Assembly (NCBI GenBank): GCA_902788705.1
Contig: CADALE010000021.1
Location: 1-64,000, forward strand
DNA: 64,000 bases
Source: an uncultured Coriobacteriaceae bacterium
Lineage (GTDB): Bacteria; Actinomycetota; Coriobacteriia; Coriobacteriales; Atopobiaceae
Direction of reading: 5' to 3'
In this document: positions 56,804-64,000 of the stretch, piece after piece
Layout of the letters: each line of letters begins with the position of its first letter
How positions within the stretch are numbered: the first letter of the stretch is position 1
Translations under genes and position numbers: made by a program
The notes under the pieces: model-generated
What the model saw: the letters and a program-made list of their open reading frames with translations, nothing else
Database searches by the model: none
What the model was told of the DNA's origin: nothing

Positions 56804-57604
56804 CTACAGCGACTCGAGCACCTCGCGCATGGCCTGCTGCACGCCATGCGCCACATTGGTGTCGATGACACGGGCGCCCGGCGTCTGGCGCACGGCGTAG
56901 CGCGCGTTGGCCATCACCATGGGGTGGCCCACATGGCGCAGGATATGGTAGTCGTTCATCGAGTCGCCGAAGCACATCACCTCGGAGCGGTCGATGCCAC
57001 GATAGCGCAGGATCTGGTCGAGGCCGGTGGCCTTGTTCACGATGGAGGGCGTCACGTCAATCCACTTGGAGCCCGACGGCATGAACGAAAACAGGTCGCC
57101 CATCTCGCGCTCCAGCACGTAGGCCATGTCCATGATGTCGTTGGCGCGCTCGCAGCACACCGAGATCTTGATGATGCCGGTGTCAGCCGAGGGCGGGTCG
57201 TCCACGCGCTCGGCATTGGGCAGGTCCTTGTCCACCTCACGCACGTAGGCCGAGAGGTCGTCCAGCAGGAAGGTGCGCGTCTCGTCGTACAGGGCGATGT
57301 GCAGGCAGTCAAACGAAGCGCACAGCTCGCAGAGCTTGATGACGGAGGCATAGCTGAACACCTCGCGGTCAAGCAGGATCTTTCCGTCGGCGTACACCTC
57401 GGCTCCCAGCGAGGCCACGTAGTCCATCTCGTCGGCAACGGGCTCGAAGAACCAGCGCAGGGTGTTGTAGCGGCGACCCGAGCTGGCCGCGAAGGTCACG
57501 CCCTTCTCGCGGAGCTGGTGGATGAGGTCGAAGGTCTCCTCCGGCACCTGGCCGTTCTCGTCCAGGAGGGTGCCATCCATGTCGGAGGCGATGAGCTTGA
57601 TCAT
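56804..57604 (-). CDS. Cof-type HAD family phosphatase
   Basis: 266 residues with motif I LIASDMDGTLLDE (4-16) and motif III/IV MCFGDSMNDYHIL near 218-230; lysine of motif III in NKATGLD near 200. AAAGGACACATC precedes the ATG; a longer open frame lacks a ribosome site. Fourth HAD-type gene in the window is a sign of broad phosphate-ester turnover. Upstream of, and probably co-transcribed with, the TetM-like GTPase gene. Confidence 0.9.
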   Translation of the reverse strand: MIKLIASDMDGTLLDENGQVPEETFDLIHQLREKGVTFAASSGRRYNTLRWFFEPVADEMDYVASLGAEVYADGKILLDREVFSYASVIKLCELCASFDCLHIALYDETRTFLLDDLSAYVREVDKDLPNAERVDDPPSADTGIIKISVCCERANDIMDMAYVLEREMGDLFSFMPSGSKWIDVTPSIVNKATGLDQILRYRGIDRSEVMCFGDSMNDYHILRHVGHPMVMANARYAVRQTPGARVIDTNVAHGVQQAMREVLESL

Positions 57605-57701
57605 GATGTGTCCTTTCGCATTGTGCCTGTCAGCAGCATGATAGCGTCTCGTGGACACCGGGAGGAGGCGCTCCGCCCTTGGCACCCGAATCACAGGAAA
57701 G

Positions 57702-57729
57702 GGCCAGAGGGGAGACTCCCCCTCCGGCC
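57702..57729. terminator. hairpin between HAD and GltD-like genes
   Basis: GGCCaGAGGGG (57702-57712) pairs with CCCCTCcGGCC (57719-57729). Follows the GltD-like gene on the minus strand. Confidence 0.65.
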
Positions 57730-57755
57730 TCTCAATACCCTTAGGTCATGAGCCC

Positions 57756-58985
57756 CTATGCAGCGTTGTCCGCCAGACCAAGGTAGGCAAGCATGCCGTC
57801 CACCGCCCGCTTGGCGGCCTCCACGGCATGCACCACCGTCTTGGGACCCGTCACCACGTCTCCAGCGGCGAAGACGCCCGGACGGGTGGTCGCACCAGCC
57901 TCGTCAACGATCAGGAGGCCGCGCTCGTCTCCCTCCAGCCCCTCGGTCGTGGTGATGAGGACGTTCCTCGGCTTCTGGCTTACGGCCACGATCACGGTGT
58001 CGCACTCCACGTGGTCAAGCTCGTCCTCGTAGCCAATCACCTTGTCGTCCTCGTCGAAGATGGCCGTGCGGAAGGTAACGCCCGTGTCGTCGATGGAGGC
58101 GATGGCCTTGCCCACCACCAGTTCGGCACCATCAAGCTGCGCGTACTCAAGCTCGTCGGTGCTCGCCGAGATGTGCTTGCTGCGCGCGTACAGCGTGACC
58201 TCGCGTGCGCCTTGGCGAAGCGCCGTGCGCGCCACGTCCATGGCCGTGTTTCCGGCGCCGATCACCGCCACGCGGTCGCCGATGGAGCAGGTGTCGGGGC
58301 TTACCAGGTAGTCCATGCCAAACAGCACGTTGCCACCGGCCTCGCCGGGCACGCCCGCCGTCTTGGCGCGCCACGTGCCCGTGCCGGCAAACACGGCGTC
58401 GTAGCCGTCGCGGAAGAGGTCATCGATGTCGATGGCCTCGCCAATGGTGGTGTTGGGCCTCACGCGCACGCCAAGGTCGTCAAGGCGGTCACGATACTTG
58501 GAGATGAGGCTCTTGGGCAGGCGGTACTCGGGGATGCCATAGCGCAGCACGCCGCCCACGTCGGGCTGCCGCTCAAAGACAGTCACCTCCACGCCCGCAA
58601 GGGCCAGCTTCATGGCCACCACAAGCGATGCCGGGCCCGAGCCGATCACGGCCACGCGCTTGCCCGTGGGCTTGCCTGCAGCCAGCCTCATGCGGTCCAG
58701 GTAGGTGCCACTCACGTAGCTCTCGATGGCCGAGAAGTGCACCGGCGAGTCCTTGCGGCCGCGGATGCAGTGGCCCTCGCACTGGGCGGAATGGTTGCAG
58801 ATGAGGGAGCACACGGCGCTCATCGGGTTGTTCTCGAAGAGCATGGCTCCCGCGTCATTGATCTTGCGATCCTTGAAGAGTCGGATCACCTCAGGGATGT
58901 TGGTGTGCACCGGGCAGCCCTTCTGGCACTGCGGCCGCTTGCATCCCAGACAACGCTCTGCTTCCTCGACGATATGGATGGCCAT
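57756..58985 (-). CDS. FAD-dependent oxidoreductase, glutamate-synthase small-subunit-like
   Basis: 409-residue iron-sulfur flavoprotein of the GltD/NfnB family. Two cysteine clusters for 4Fe-4S centres lie at C12-C15-C20-C24 and C59-C63-C69-C73; FAD binding at GSGPAS (115-120), NAD(P)H binding at VIGAGNTAMDVARTA near 262, and a final FAD motif FAAGDVVTGP. No large glutamate-synthase subunit is adjacent, so it may pass electrons to another partner, as in NADH-dependent ferredoxin:NADP+ oxidoreductase or related enzymes. Cytosolic. Monocistronic. Confidence 0.88.
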   Translation of the reverse strand: MAIHIVEEAERCLGCKRPQCQKGCPVHTNIPEVIRLFKDRKINDAGAMLFENNPMSAVCSLICNHSAQCEGHCIRGRKDSPVHFSAIESYVSGTYLDRMRLAAGKPTGKRVAVIGSGPASLVVAMKLALAGVEVTVFERQPDVGGVLRYGIPEYRLPKSLISKYRDRLDDLGVRVRPNTTIGEAIDIDDLFRDGYDAVFAGTGTWRAKTAGVPGEAGGNVLFGMDYLVSPDTCSIGDRVAVIGAGNTAMDVARTALRQGAREVTLYARSKHISASTDELEYAQLDGAELVVGKAIASIDDTGVTFRTAIFDEDDKVIGYEDELDHVECDTVIVAVSQKPRNVLITTTEGLEGDERGLLIVDEAGATTRPGVFAAGDVVTGPKTVVHAVEAAKRAVDGMLAYLGLADNAA

Positions 58986-59081
58986 GTATCGTCCCTCTCT
59001 CCTCGTACTTTTTTGGTAATGAAAACTCTAGGCTTCGATGCGAACCGTGCGGGCGACCAACCACAAAGAAGGAACTTCTGT

Positions 59082-59143
59082 CCAAAGGAGAAGGGGCTTG
59101 CACCAGCGCGAGTGAAACGCAGTTTCAAGCCCCTCCCCTTTGG
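59082..59143. terminator. long hairpin downstream of the Gfo/Idh/MocA gene
   Basis: CCAAAGGAGAAGGGGCTTG (59082-59100) faces CAAGCCCCTCCCCTTTGG (59126-59143), with an internal GAAAC/GTTTC stem. It also lies upstream of the GltD-like gene. Confidence 0.7.
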
Positions 59144-59175
59144 CTGTGCCACCCGCGCGGCCCTGCCGTGTGCCG

Positions 59176-60219
59176 CTACCTCAGGTCCTTGGTGGCCTCC
59201 TCGAGGATGCGCAGCTGGGCGATGGTCTCCTCGGGCTTGACGAGCGTAGGCGCGCCGTGGGCCACGGTCTCGTACAGCGCCTCATAGAACATGGAGTAGG
59301 TGCTGCGCACCGTCTCCACGCGCTCCTGGTGCATGCGGCCGTCCTCGTCGTAGTAGCGCAGGTAGCCCCACTGGTCGGGCGTGTCCAGGCCAAAGTCGGG
59401 GTGGCCCGCCGGCAGGTACCAGTGCTTGAGGTCGCGCTCCTGCTGGTCCTTCTCCACCTTGATGAAGGTGCCGCGCTCGCCGTACACCTCAAAGCTGGGG
59501 CGCTGGATGGCGGCGTGGTAGTTGGAGGCCGCCGTGGCCTTGATGCCCAGCTCGTCGTAGTACAGGTCGAAGTCGTAGTAGGTCTCGGGGTGCCCCTCGC
59601 CGCCCAGCTGGCGCGTCTCCACGTGCCAGCGGTCGGGGACGCCAAACCACGAGATCAGCTGGTCGACGCTGTGGCAGGCGTGGCCATAGCAGATGCCCAT
59701 CAGGCGGTCGTAGGGCATCTCCTTCGCGTAGCGCAGGTACTCCTCGCGCCAGTAGTCGTAGTGGGTGACCACCTCGAAGACGCGGCCCAGCTTGCCGGAG
59801 GCGACGACCTCCTTGGCCGTGAGCAGGTCGGAGTCGAAACGGCGGTTTTGGTAGCACTGCACGGTGACACCCTTGGCCTCGGCCAGCGCGAAGAGCTCCT
59901 CGGCCTCGGCCACGGTGCCCACGAAGGCCTTGTCGCACACCACGTGCTTGCCCGCCTCCAGCGCAGCCTTGGTAAGGGAGTAGTGGGTGCTGTGCGGCGT
60001 GGACACCTCCACGACGTCGATCTCGGGGTCGGCCAGCATGGCGGCCATGTCGGTGGTGTACTCGGCGCCGGGAATCATCGGCCACGGGCCGCCCAGGTGG
60101 CGCGCCTGGATGGTCTTGATGCGGAACTTCTCGGGCAGAGCCAGCGAGAAGGGGGCATGGTAGCGGTTGGCGCCCTTGCCGTTGCCAATGAAGCCAATGT
60201 TGAGAATACGGTCAGCCAT
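59176..60219 (-). CDS. Gfo/Idh/MocA family oxidoreductase
   Basis: 347-residue NAD(P)-dependent dehydrogenase of sugars or cyclitols. The Rossmann motif is IGFIGNGKGANRYH (8-21); the catalytic dinucleotide-binding lysine region is VVCDKAFVGT near 95, where EKP is usual and here reads DKA. ICYGHACHSVDQL near 185 holds the catalytic histidine. AAGGAGCACC precedes the ATG. Related to scyllo-inositol/oxidoreductase YvaA-like proteins. Substrate unknown. Confidence 0.88.
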   Translation of the reverse strand: MADRILNIGFIGNGKGANRYHAPFSLALPEKFRIKTIQARHLGGPWPMIPGAEYTTDMAAMLADPEIDVVEVSTPHSTHYSLTKAALEAGKHVVCDKAFVGTVAEAEELFALAEAKGVTVQCYQNRRFDSDLLTAKEVVASGKLGRVFEVVTHYDYWREEYLRYAKEMPYDRLMGICYGHACHSVDQLISWFGVPDRWHVETRQLGGEGHPETYYDFDLYYDELGIKATAASNYHAAIQRPSFEVYGERGTFIKVEKDQQERDLKHWYLPAGHPDFGLDTPDQWGYLRYYDEDGRMHQERVETVRSTYSMFYEALYETVAHGAPTLVKPEETIAQLRILEEATKDLR

Positions 60220-60584
60220 GGGGTGCTCCTTCGAGCTCGAGGTGTCCTGCTTTCCATGGCAAGCGTATCGCAGGGATTGCCCGGCGTCGCGCAGAACTCG
60301 ATTCGTGGCAGACAGTTTCAGCATATGCGAGGACAGTGGGCCTAGCTCGGAAACGTTTTTCCATCCGTGAGACCTTGCGCACGGACGGCCGCGTCGCTAC
60401 GCCACGCCGTCGGCCAGATCGGCACAGTCAAGCATGATGGGAGACTCGTCATCCTCGACCGCCGCCTTTGGTCTGCTCTGCATTTATCGAGCCACCCCAG
60501 AGAGAGCCCTTGGGAAATCCCGTGTCTATGCCTTCATTCCCGGTAAGGAAAGGGGCATCCGCAGATGCCCCTCCCTCGTGCTTG
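60220..60584. other. 365-bp gap with a possible gene tail
   Basis: On the minus strand a 28-codon frame (60397-60483, ending DCADLADGVA) has no ribosome site; it may be a remnant or chance. A terminator lies at 60551-60572. Nothing else is seen. Confidence 0.35.
60551..60572 (-). terminator. hairpin terminator
   Basis: AGGGGCATC (60551-60559) is the exact inverse of 60564-60572 with a 4-nt loop, just after the DUF7916-type gene stop. Confidence 0.7.
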
Positions 60585-61523
60585 TTACCGATTGACGCTT
60601 GCCATCCGGTAGTAAGTGTACGGTTTGCCCTTGATAGAGAAGCTCAGCTGCTGCACGTTCTCGGGGCTGGAGCAGCCGGCAAAGCCGCCGTCGCCGATGC
60701 AGTGGATGTCGGCGCAGGTCTGCTTCATGAGGATGGCAACCTCGCGCACCGTGTCGGTATCAGACCCCTCCACGGAGCTGTTGAGGAAGGTCATGGCCAG
60801 CGTACCGGGCTTGTATGAGTGCGTGAACTCGACCAGCTCGCGTACCATCTCCACCGTGATGCCGCCGCGGCACCCCGGCGCAGGCAGGTCGATGCAGTCG
60901 GCGCCCGCGTCGATGAGCTGGGCGATGACCTGCTTGTCGTCACGACCCATGGCCTTGGCCAGCGGATCGCCCAGCACGGGCTCGGTCACGCCGTCCTCCC
61001 ACTTGCCGGCCCACAGGAACACCTGGTCGCCGAACTCGTCCTTGATGCGCTTGGTGGTTGCCAGCACGTCGGCGATGCGCGTGCCGCTGCCGGGGTTGCC
61101 GCCCAGCACGACGAAGCTCGCGCCAATCTCGATGGCACGCGCCACATGTGCCGAGGTGGCAAGCATGCCATTGCGGTCGTAGAGGCCCTCCTCGGTAGGA
61201 GCATCCTTGCCCGGGCACCCCAGGTAGATGCCGATGGGCCTGCGGCACAGCGCCTTAAGCTCAGCAAAGGACAGCCCCTGCATGCCCAGGTTCCTGCTCT
61301 CGTCGTCAAAGTTGTACGTGTTGAGCATCACCATGTCGGCACCGAAGGCAAACATCAGCTCGGAGTTGGTGACGCCGCGCACCAGACCGGTGTTGGCAAA
61401 CAACAGGTGCTGGCCGCAGATGACGCGGCCCTCGCTCTTGCGGATGGACTCCTTGAGGTGCATGGGGCTCATGGTCTCGGTCTCGCTGCCAGCTACGGAT
61501 ATGAGGCGATCACGCTTTGCCAT
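60585..61523 (-). CDS. DUF7916-type protein (often labelled HAD-like hydrolase)
   Basis: 312-residue protein with repeated alpha/beta pattern suggestive of a TIM barrel (MFAFGADMVMLNTYN, PIGIYLGCPGKDAP, FVVLGGNPGSGT, ADCIDLPAPGCRGG). Database labels such as haloacid dehalogenase-like hydrolase or PEP phosphonomutase-like have been given to relatives, but no HAD DxD motif is present. Such genes often neighbour beta-glucoside PTS and GH1 genes; here the tail of a PTS EIIC gene lies immediately upstream, which fits. Function unknown. Confidence 0.65.
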   Translation of the reverse strand: MAKRDRLISVAGSETETMSPMHLKESIRKSEGRVICGQHLLFANTGLVRGVTNSELMFAFGADMVMLNTYNFDDESRNLGMQGLSFAELKALCRRPIGIYLGCPGKDAPTEEGLYDRNGMLATSAHVARAIEIGASFVVLGGNPGSGTRIADVLATTKRIKDEFGDQVFLWAGKWEDGVTEPVLGDPLAKAMGRDDKQVIAQLIDAGADCIDLPAPGCRGGITVEMVRELVEFTHSYKPGTLAMTFLNSSVEGSDTDTVREVAILMKQTCADIHCIGDGGFAGCSSPENVQQLSFSIKGKPYTYYRMASVNR

Positions 61524-61560
61524 GGTGGCTCCTTTCGTGTCGGAAAGTCTCGTGAAGAGG

Positions 61561-61587
61561 GTGCCAGCCCCATGATAGGGCTGGCAC
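61561..61587. terminator. 10-bp perfect hairpin
   Basis: GTGCCAGCCC (61561-61570) is the exact inverse of 61578-61587. It lies directly after the EIIC remnant's stop codon on the minus strand. Confidence 0.65.
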
Positions 61588-61604
61588 CCAGGTGGAAGGG
61601 ACGT

Positions 61605-61742
61605 CTACTCGTCCATCTCGGGCGTGTGGCCAAAGAGGAAGGTGAGCACCGCAGAGCCGATGAAGGCGACAAGCATGGCAATCACGAAGCCCATGAAGCC
61701 CTCGCCCATGAAGAGCGGGAAGGAGAGGATGCCCACGGGACC
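61605..61742 (-). pseudogene. C-terminal remnant of a PTS EIIC gene
   Basis: 46 codons in frame to TAG at 61605 read as the end of a PTS membrane subunit: GILSFPLFMGEGFMGFVIAM followed by a helix and FGHTPEMDE. The EGFMGF/FLFG pattern is like beta-glucoside or sugar EIIC ends. The upstream part is gone; at about 61743 the sequence switches to a Fic-like tail on the other strand, which marks a recombination joint. Confidence 0.65.
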
Positions 61743-61748
61743 GCCAAT

Positions 61749-61889
61749 CACCCTCCCATCATTGTGTTCGATGCCGATCGCGTGGCTTACTACGGCGCGA
61801 TGGAGGCTTGGGATGCGGAGCGTGACCTAGGCCCCCTGCAAACCTTCCTCAAGGTGGAGCTGGTCCGCACCTGGACACGCATGCGATAG
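61749..61889 (+). pseudogene. C-terminal remnant of a Fic-family protein
   Basis: 47 codons reading PIIVFDADRVAYYGAMEAWD onwards to ELVRTWTRMR and a stop. This matches the C-terminal end of Fic (AMPylase) proteins, with the YYxAMEAWD element after the catalytic region. The HPFxxGNGR active site and all upstream sequence are missing. Confidence 0.6.
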
Positions 61890-61955
61890 AAGCCCATCAA
61901 TCTTAAGCCAACCTGACCGAACGACGGTTGGCCAGCGCTTCCACGTTCGATGGCC

Positions 61956-61990
61956 AAACTACTCACAATTAGGTACTTTGTGAGTAGTTT
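61956..61990. repeat. perfect 13-bp inverted repeat, ACTCACAA/TTGTGAGT family
   Basis: AAACTACTCACAA (61956-61968) is the exact inverse of 61978-61990 with a 9-nt loop. Same family as the dyads at 44.3-44.4 kb. Confidence 0.8.
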
Positions 61991-61991
61991 T

Positions 61992-62105
61992 CGAATCCTG
62001 CGCGATGCTTCGCTCGTCGCTCTCAAGCAGGTGCTGCGCCGTCTTGATGCGCTCGCCTACAAGATACGAGCTGATGGCCTGCCTCCTTACGTCATCGGCG
62101 TCGGG
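61992..62105 (-). pseudogene. possible fragment of an AraC-type regulator
   Basis: A short minus-strand frame reads AISSYLVGERIKTAQHLLES and then ERSIAQ, like the start of the second helix-turn-helix half of AraC proteins (YLxxxRIxxAxxLLxxxxxSIAxIA). It breaks off exactly where the dyad begins. The evidence is thin. Confidence 0.3.
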
Positions 62106-62244
62106 CGGCCAGCTGCTGGCAGACGCATGAATCCTAGAGGGGCTTCTGGGCAGATAGTCAGGTATCGCACTTCTGCCCGTTTCGCTTCCTGCGGGCATGT
62201 GCTACATGTGATATGTCACTACAGCTACCACAGAAAGGAAGACC

Positions 62245-63123
62245 ATGAAGGACTACTTTGGTCTCGCTGGCAAGACGTGCGTCGTCACTGGTGCGGCGTC
62301 GGGCATGGGCAAGGCTGCCGCCGAGATGCTCGTAAACCTTGGTGCCGAGGTCTACGCCATGGACGTCAACCCCGTCGAGGTCGCGGGGCTCGCCGCGAGC
62401 ATCCAGGTCAACCTCGCCGACAAGGACTCGATCGACGCCGCGTTCGCGCAGGTGCCTGGGCGTGTGCGCGCCTTTCTTGGCATCGCGGGCGTCTCGGGCG
62501 TCAACATGGACTTTATGACCTGTGCCAAGATCGACCTCATCGCCAACAAGTACATCTGCGAGGAGATCCTTGCCGACCGTATGGACGTGGGCGACGCCAT
62601 CGCCTTCATCACCTCGGCCGCCGGCTTCGGCTTCGAGCGCGAAGGCAACAAGAAGTGGATTGAGCCCGTCCTCGACGCGGCCGGCTGGGACGGCGCCGTG
62701 GCCACACTTGAGGCGCTGCCGTTTGCCAAGTTCCCCGGCACCATGGGCTACCCCTACTCCAAGCTCGCGATGAACCTCTACGTGGCCAAGCTGCAGGACC
62801 GGCTGGCCGCCAAGGGCATCCGCGTGAATGCCGTGCTTCCCGCCCCCACCAAGACCGGCCTCATCGACGAGTTCACCGCCATGGCCGGCGGAGAGGACAA
62901 GATCCTGGTCAACAGCGGCCAGGCGGGGCGTCTGGCCACGCCGGAGGAGATGGCCGAGCCCACAGTGTTCTTGGTCTCCGACATGGCGCGCTTCGTCTCG
63001 GGCGAGCTGATGTACGTTGACTTCGGCGCACTCATTGGCGAGCAGGCCGGCCTCACCCCCTCCATCAACAACATCGACCTAGACGCCATCCTCCAGGCGG
63101 CGATGGCGCACAAGCAGCAGTAA
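62245..63123 (+). CDS. SDR family oxidoreductase
   Basis: 292-residue NAD(P)-dependent dehydrogenase of the short-chain type. Cofactor motif TGAASGMG (15-22), catalytic Ser in FITSAAGFG near 133, and YPYSK with the active-site Tyr and Lys near 176-180; the insertion between Ser and Tyr is longer than usual. This layout resembles 3-alpha-hydroxysteroid dehydrogenase/carbonyl reductase-like SDRs, so a steroid or bile-acid role is possible but unproven. AGAAAGGAAG lies before the ATG. Confidence 0.88.
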   Translation: MKDYFGLAGKTCVVTGAASGMGKAAAEMLVNLGAEVYAMDVNPVEVAGLAASIQVNLADKDSIDAAFAQVPGRVRAFLGIAGVSGVNMDFMTCAKIDLIANKYICEEILADRMDVGDAIAFITSAAGFGFEREGNKKWIEPVLDAAGWDGAVATLEALPFAKFPGTMGYPYSKLAMNLYVAKLQDRLAAKGIRVNAVLPAPTKTGLIDEFTAMAGGEDKILVNSGQAGRLATPEEMAEPTVFLVSDMARFVSGELMYVDFGALIGEQAGLTPSINNIDLDAILQAAMAHKQQ

Positions 63124-63156
63124 GGCACCTGCAGGTATCGACCAGCTTCACACTAG

Positions 63157-63203
63157 GGGTCCGACCCTGTGGTCCGCGCAGGACCGCAGGGTCGGACCCT
63201 TTG
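63157..63203 (+). terminator. rho-independent terminator after the SDR gene
   Basis: A 19-bp stem (63157-63175 with 63181-63199, one mismatch, 5-nt loop) followed by TTTG. The GGTCCGACCC core is related to the other hairpins at 4.97 and 44.17 kb. Confidence 0.8.
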
Positions 63204-63373
63204 TCATCGCGTTCCCGCCTGACAGGACATTTGCGCCGTCGAGTGGTCCCACCCACGAAATTCAACCAATCTTTTTCGATTTTCGATTCCCCTAACACTA
63301 CACACCTTACGTCCTCCCTCTCCCACCGTGTATAAAACGATTAAACAGCAGCAACAGACCGTGGGAGGACATA

Positions 63374-64000
63374 ATGCGCATCACCAACCCTCGCATCAAT
63401 CATCTTTGTGACCCGCTTGGCTTTGCGTTTTTCCATACCGTATTCTCCTGGGCGGTCGAGGAGTCCGCGGGCACCGTTGCCACCACTTCGCGCATCGTGG
63501 TTACCAGTGAAGGCGCCACCGTGGCAGACACCGGCTGGACCCAGCTTGATTCGCTTGCCGCCGGCATCGACATCGCCCTCAAGCCGCGCACCCGCTACGA
63601 GTGGACCGTCTCCGTGCACACCGACGCAGGCGAGGAGGCGACTTCCGACGCCGCCACCTTCGAGACCGGCAAGATGGACGAGCCCTGGACGGCCCAGTGG
63701 ATCGCCTGCGACGGTGCCGAGTCTCCCCGCCACCCCATCTTCTCCCGCAGCATCACGCTGACCGGTGAGGTTGCCTCCGCTCGCCTCTATGCCTGTGGCC
63801 TGGGCTTTTATGACGCAAGCATCAACGGCAAGCGTGTGGGCGACGAGTACCTCGCGCCAGGCACCAACGCGTACGACCGCTGGCTGCAGGTGCAGGCTTA
63901 CGACGTCACCGAGCAGCTCCGCGCCGCCGGCGCCACGGCCGATCTCGCCTTCCTGATGGGTAACGGCTGGTGGAAGGGCCGCTTTGGCTTCATCCCCGAG
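63374..64000 (+). CDS. alpha-L-rhamnosidase, GH78 (5' part, runs off the window)
   Basis: 209 codons without a stop up to the window edge. An N-terminal fibronectin-like part (to about residue 95: TRYEWTVSVHTDAGEEAT...FETG) is followed by the start of the Bac_rhamnosid_N domain: WIACD, RSITLTGEVASARLYACGLGFYDASINGKRVGDEYLAPG. These are hallmarks of bacterial GH78 enzymes, which remove rhamnose from plant glycosides such as flavonoids. No signal peptide, so it is cytosolic. GGGAGGACATA precedes the ATG and TATAAA near 63333 could be its -10. Confidence 0.9.
   Translation, partial: MRITNPRINHLCDPLGFAFFHTVFSWAVEESAGTVATTSRIVVTSEGATVADTGWTQLDSLAAGIDIALKPRTRYEWTVSVHTDAGEEATSDAATFETGKMDEPWTAQWIACDGAESPRHPIFSRSITLTGEVASARLYACGLGFYDASINGKRVGDEYLAPGTNAYDRWLQVQAYDVTEQLRAAGATADLAFLMGNGWWKGRFGFIPE

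Noticed and set aside
60585..61523. HAD hydrolase label for this gene
   Set aside because: No DxD motif I or GDxxxD motif is present; the fold pattern is unlike HAD.

Overview
The window reads as chromosomal DNA of a high-GC, saccharolytic, probably anaerobic Gram-positive bacterium. Strong GC bias at third codon positions, clear Shine-Dalgarno sites, several PTS and ABC sugar systems, two GH1 6-phospho-beta-glucosidases, many Cof-type HAD phosphatases and the AmmeMemoRadiSam genes together suggest the class Coriobacteriia, family Atopobiaceae (Olsenella-like). This placement is inference from gene style only; the window has no rRNA, tRNA or phylogenetic marker that I can see.

Layout. 1-12 kb: mixed housekeeping genes (GH1, HAD, AmrAB/AmrS, peptide deformylase, MBL hydrolase, LUD protein, MFS, cysteine synthase, kinase-like protein, lone EIIB, frameshifted TauE). 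12-17.4 kb: a three-part metallophosphoesterase/PTS-EIIB/ROK fusion and an MgtA magnesium ATPase preceded by its own promoter, an 18-residue leader ORF and a hairpin. 17.4-22.9 kb: a four-gene operon of uncharacterised membrane proteins, divergent from a nickel ECF transporter (nikM-nikQ-nikO) that is followed by convergent nikR. 23-34 kb: a LacI regulator with YesL-like genes, then a six-gene sucrose/fructan operon on the minus strand (two permeases, a frameshifted binding protein, GH32, MsmK ATPase, sucrose phosphorylase). 34-42.5 kb: an acid-thiol ligase, an ABC exporter fused to a GNAT acetyltransferase, and the fruR-fruK-fruA fructose PTS locus.

42.7-50.4 kb: a GH1 gene broken by a short deletion, a repeat-rich gap, a histidine phosphatase, an O-acetylhomoserine sulfhydrylase, a HAD phosphatase overlapping a two-domain mannose-6-phosphate isomerase, and deoC. 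50.4-54.7 kb: a mannose-family PTS (IIA-IIB-IIC-IID plus a small membrane protein) divergent from an AraC regulator. 54.7-60.2 kb: a TetM-like ribosomal GTPase with a HAD gene, a GltD-like FeS flavoprotein and a Gfo/Idh/MocA dehydrogenase. 60.2-62.2 kb: a DUF7916-type protein next to a graveyard of gene tails (PTS EIIC, Fic, possibly AraC) around a perfect dyad. The window ends with an SDR dehydrogenase and the start of a GH78 alpha-L-rhamnosidase.

The dominant theme is uptake and breakdown of plant or host sugars: phospho-beta-glucosides, sucrose/fructans, fructose, a mannose-family sugar and rhamnosides. At least three genes carry frameshifts or deletions (TauE, sugar-binding protein, second GH1); whether these are biological or assembly errors cannot be decided from the sequence alone. 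The most unusual items are the MPE-EIIB-ROK fusion, the ABC-GNAT fusion, the mgtA leader region, and families of palindromic intergenic repeats.
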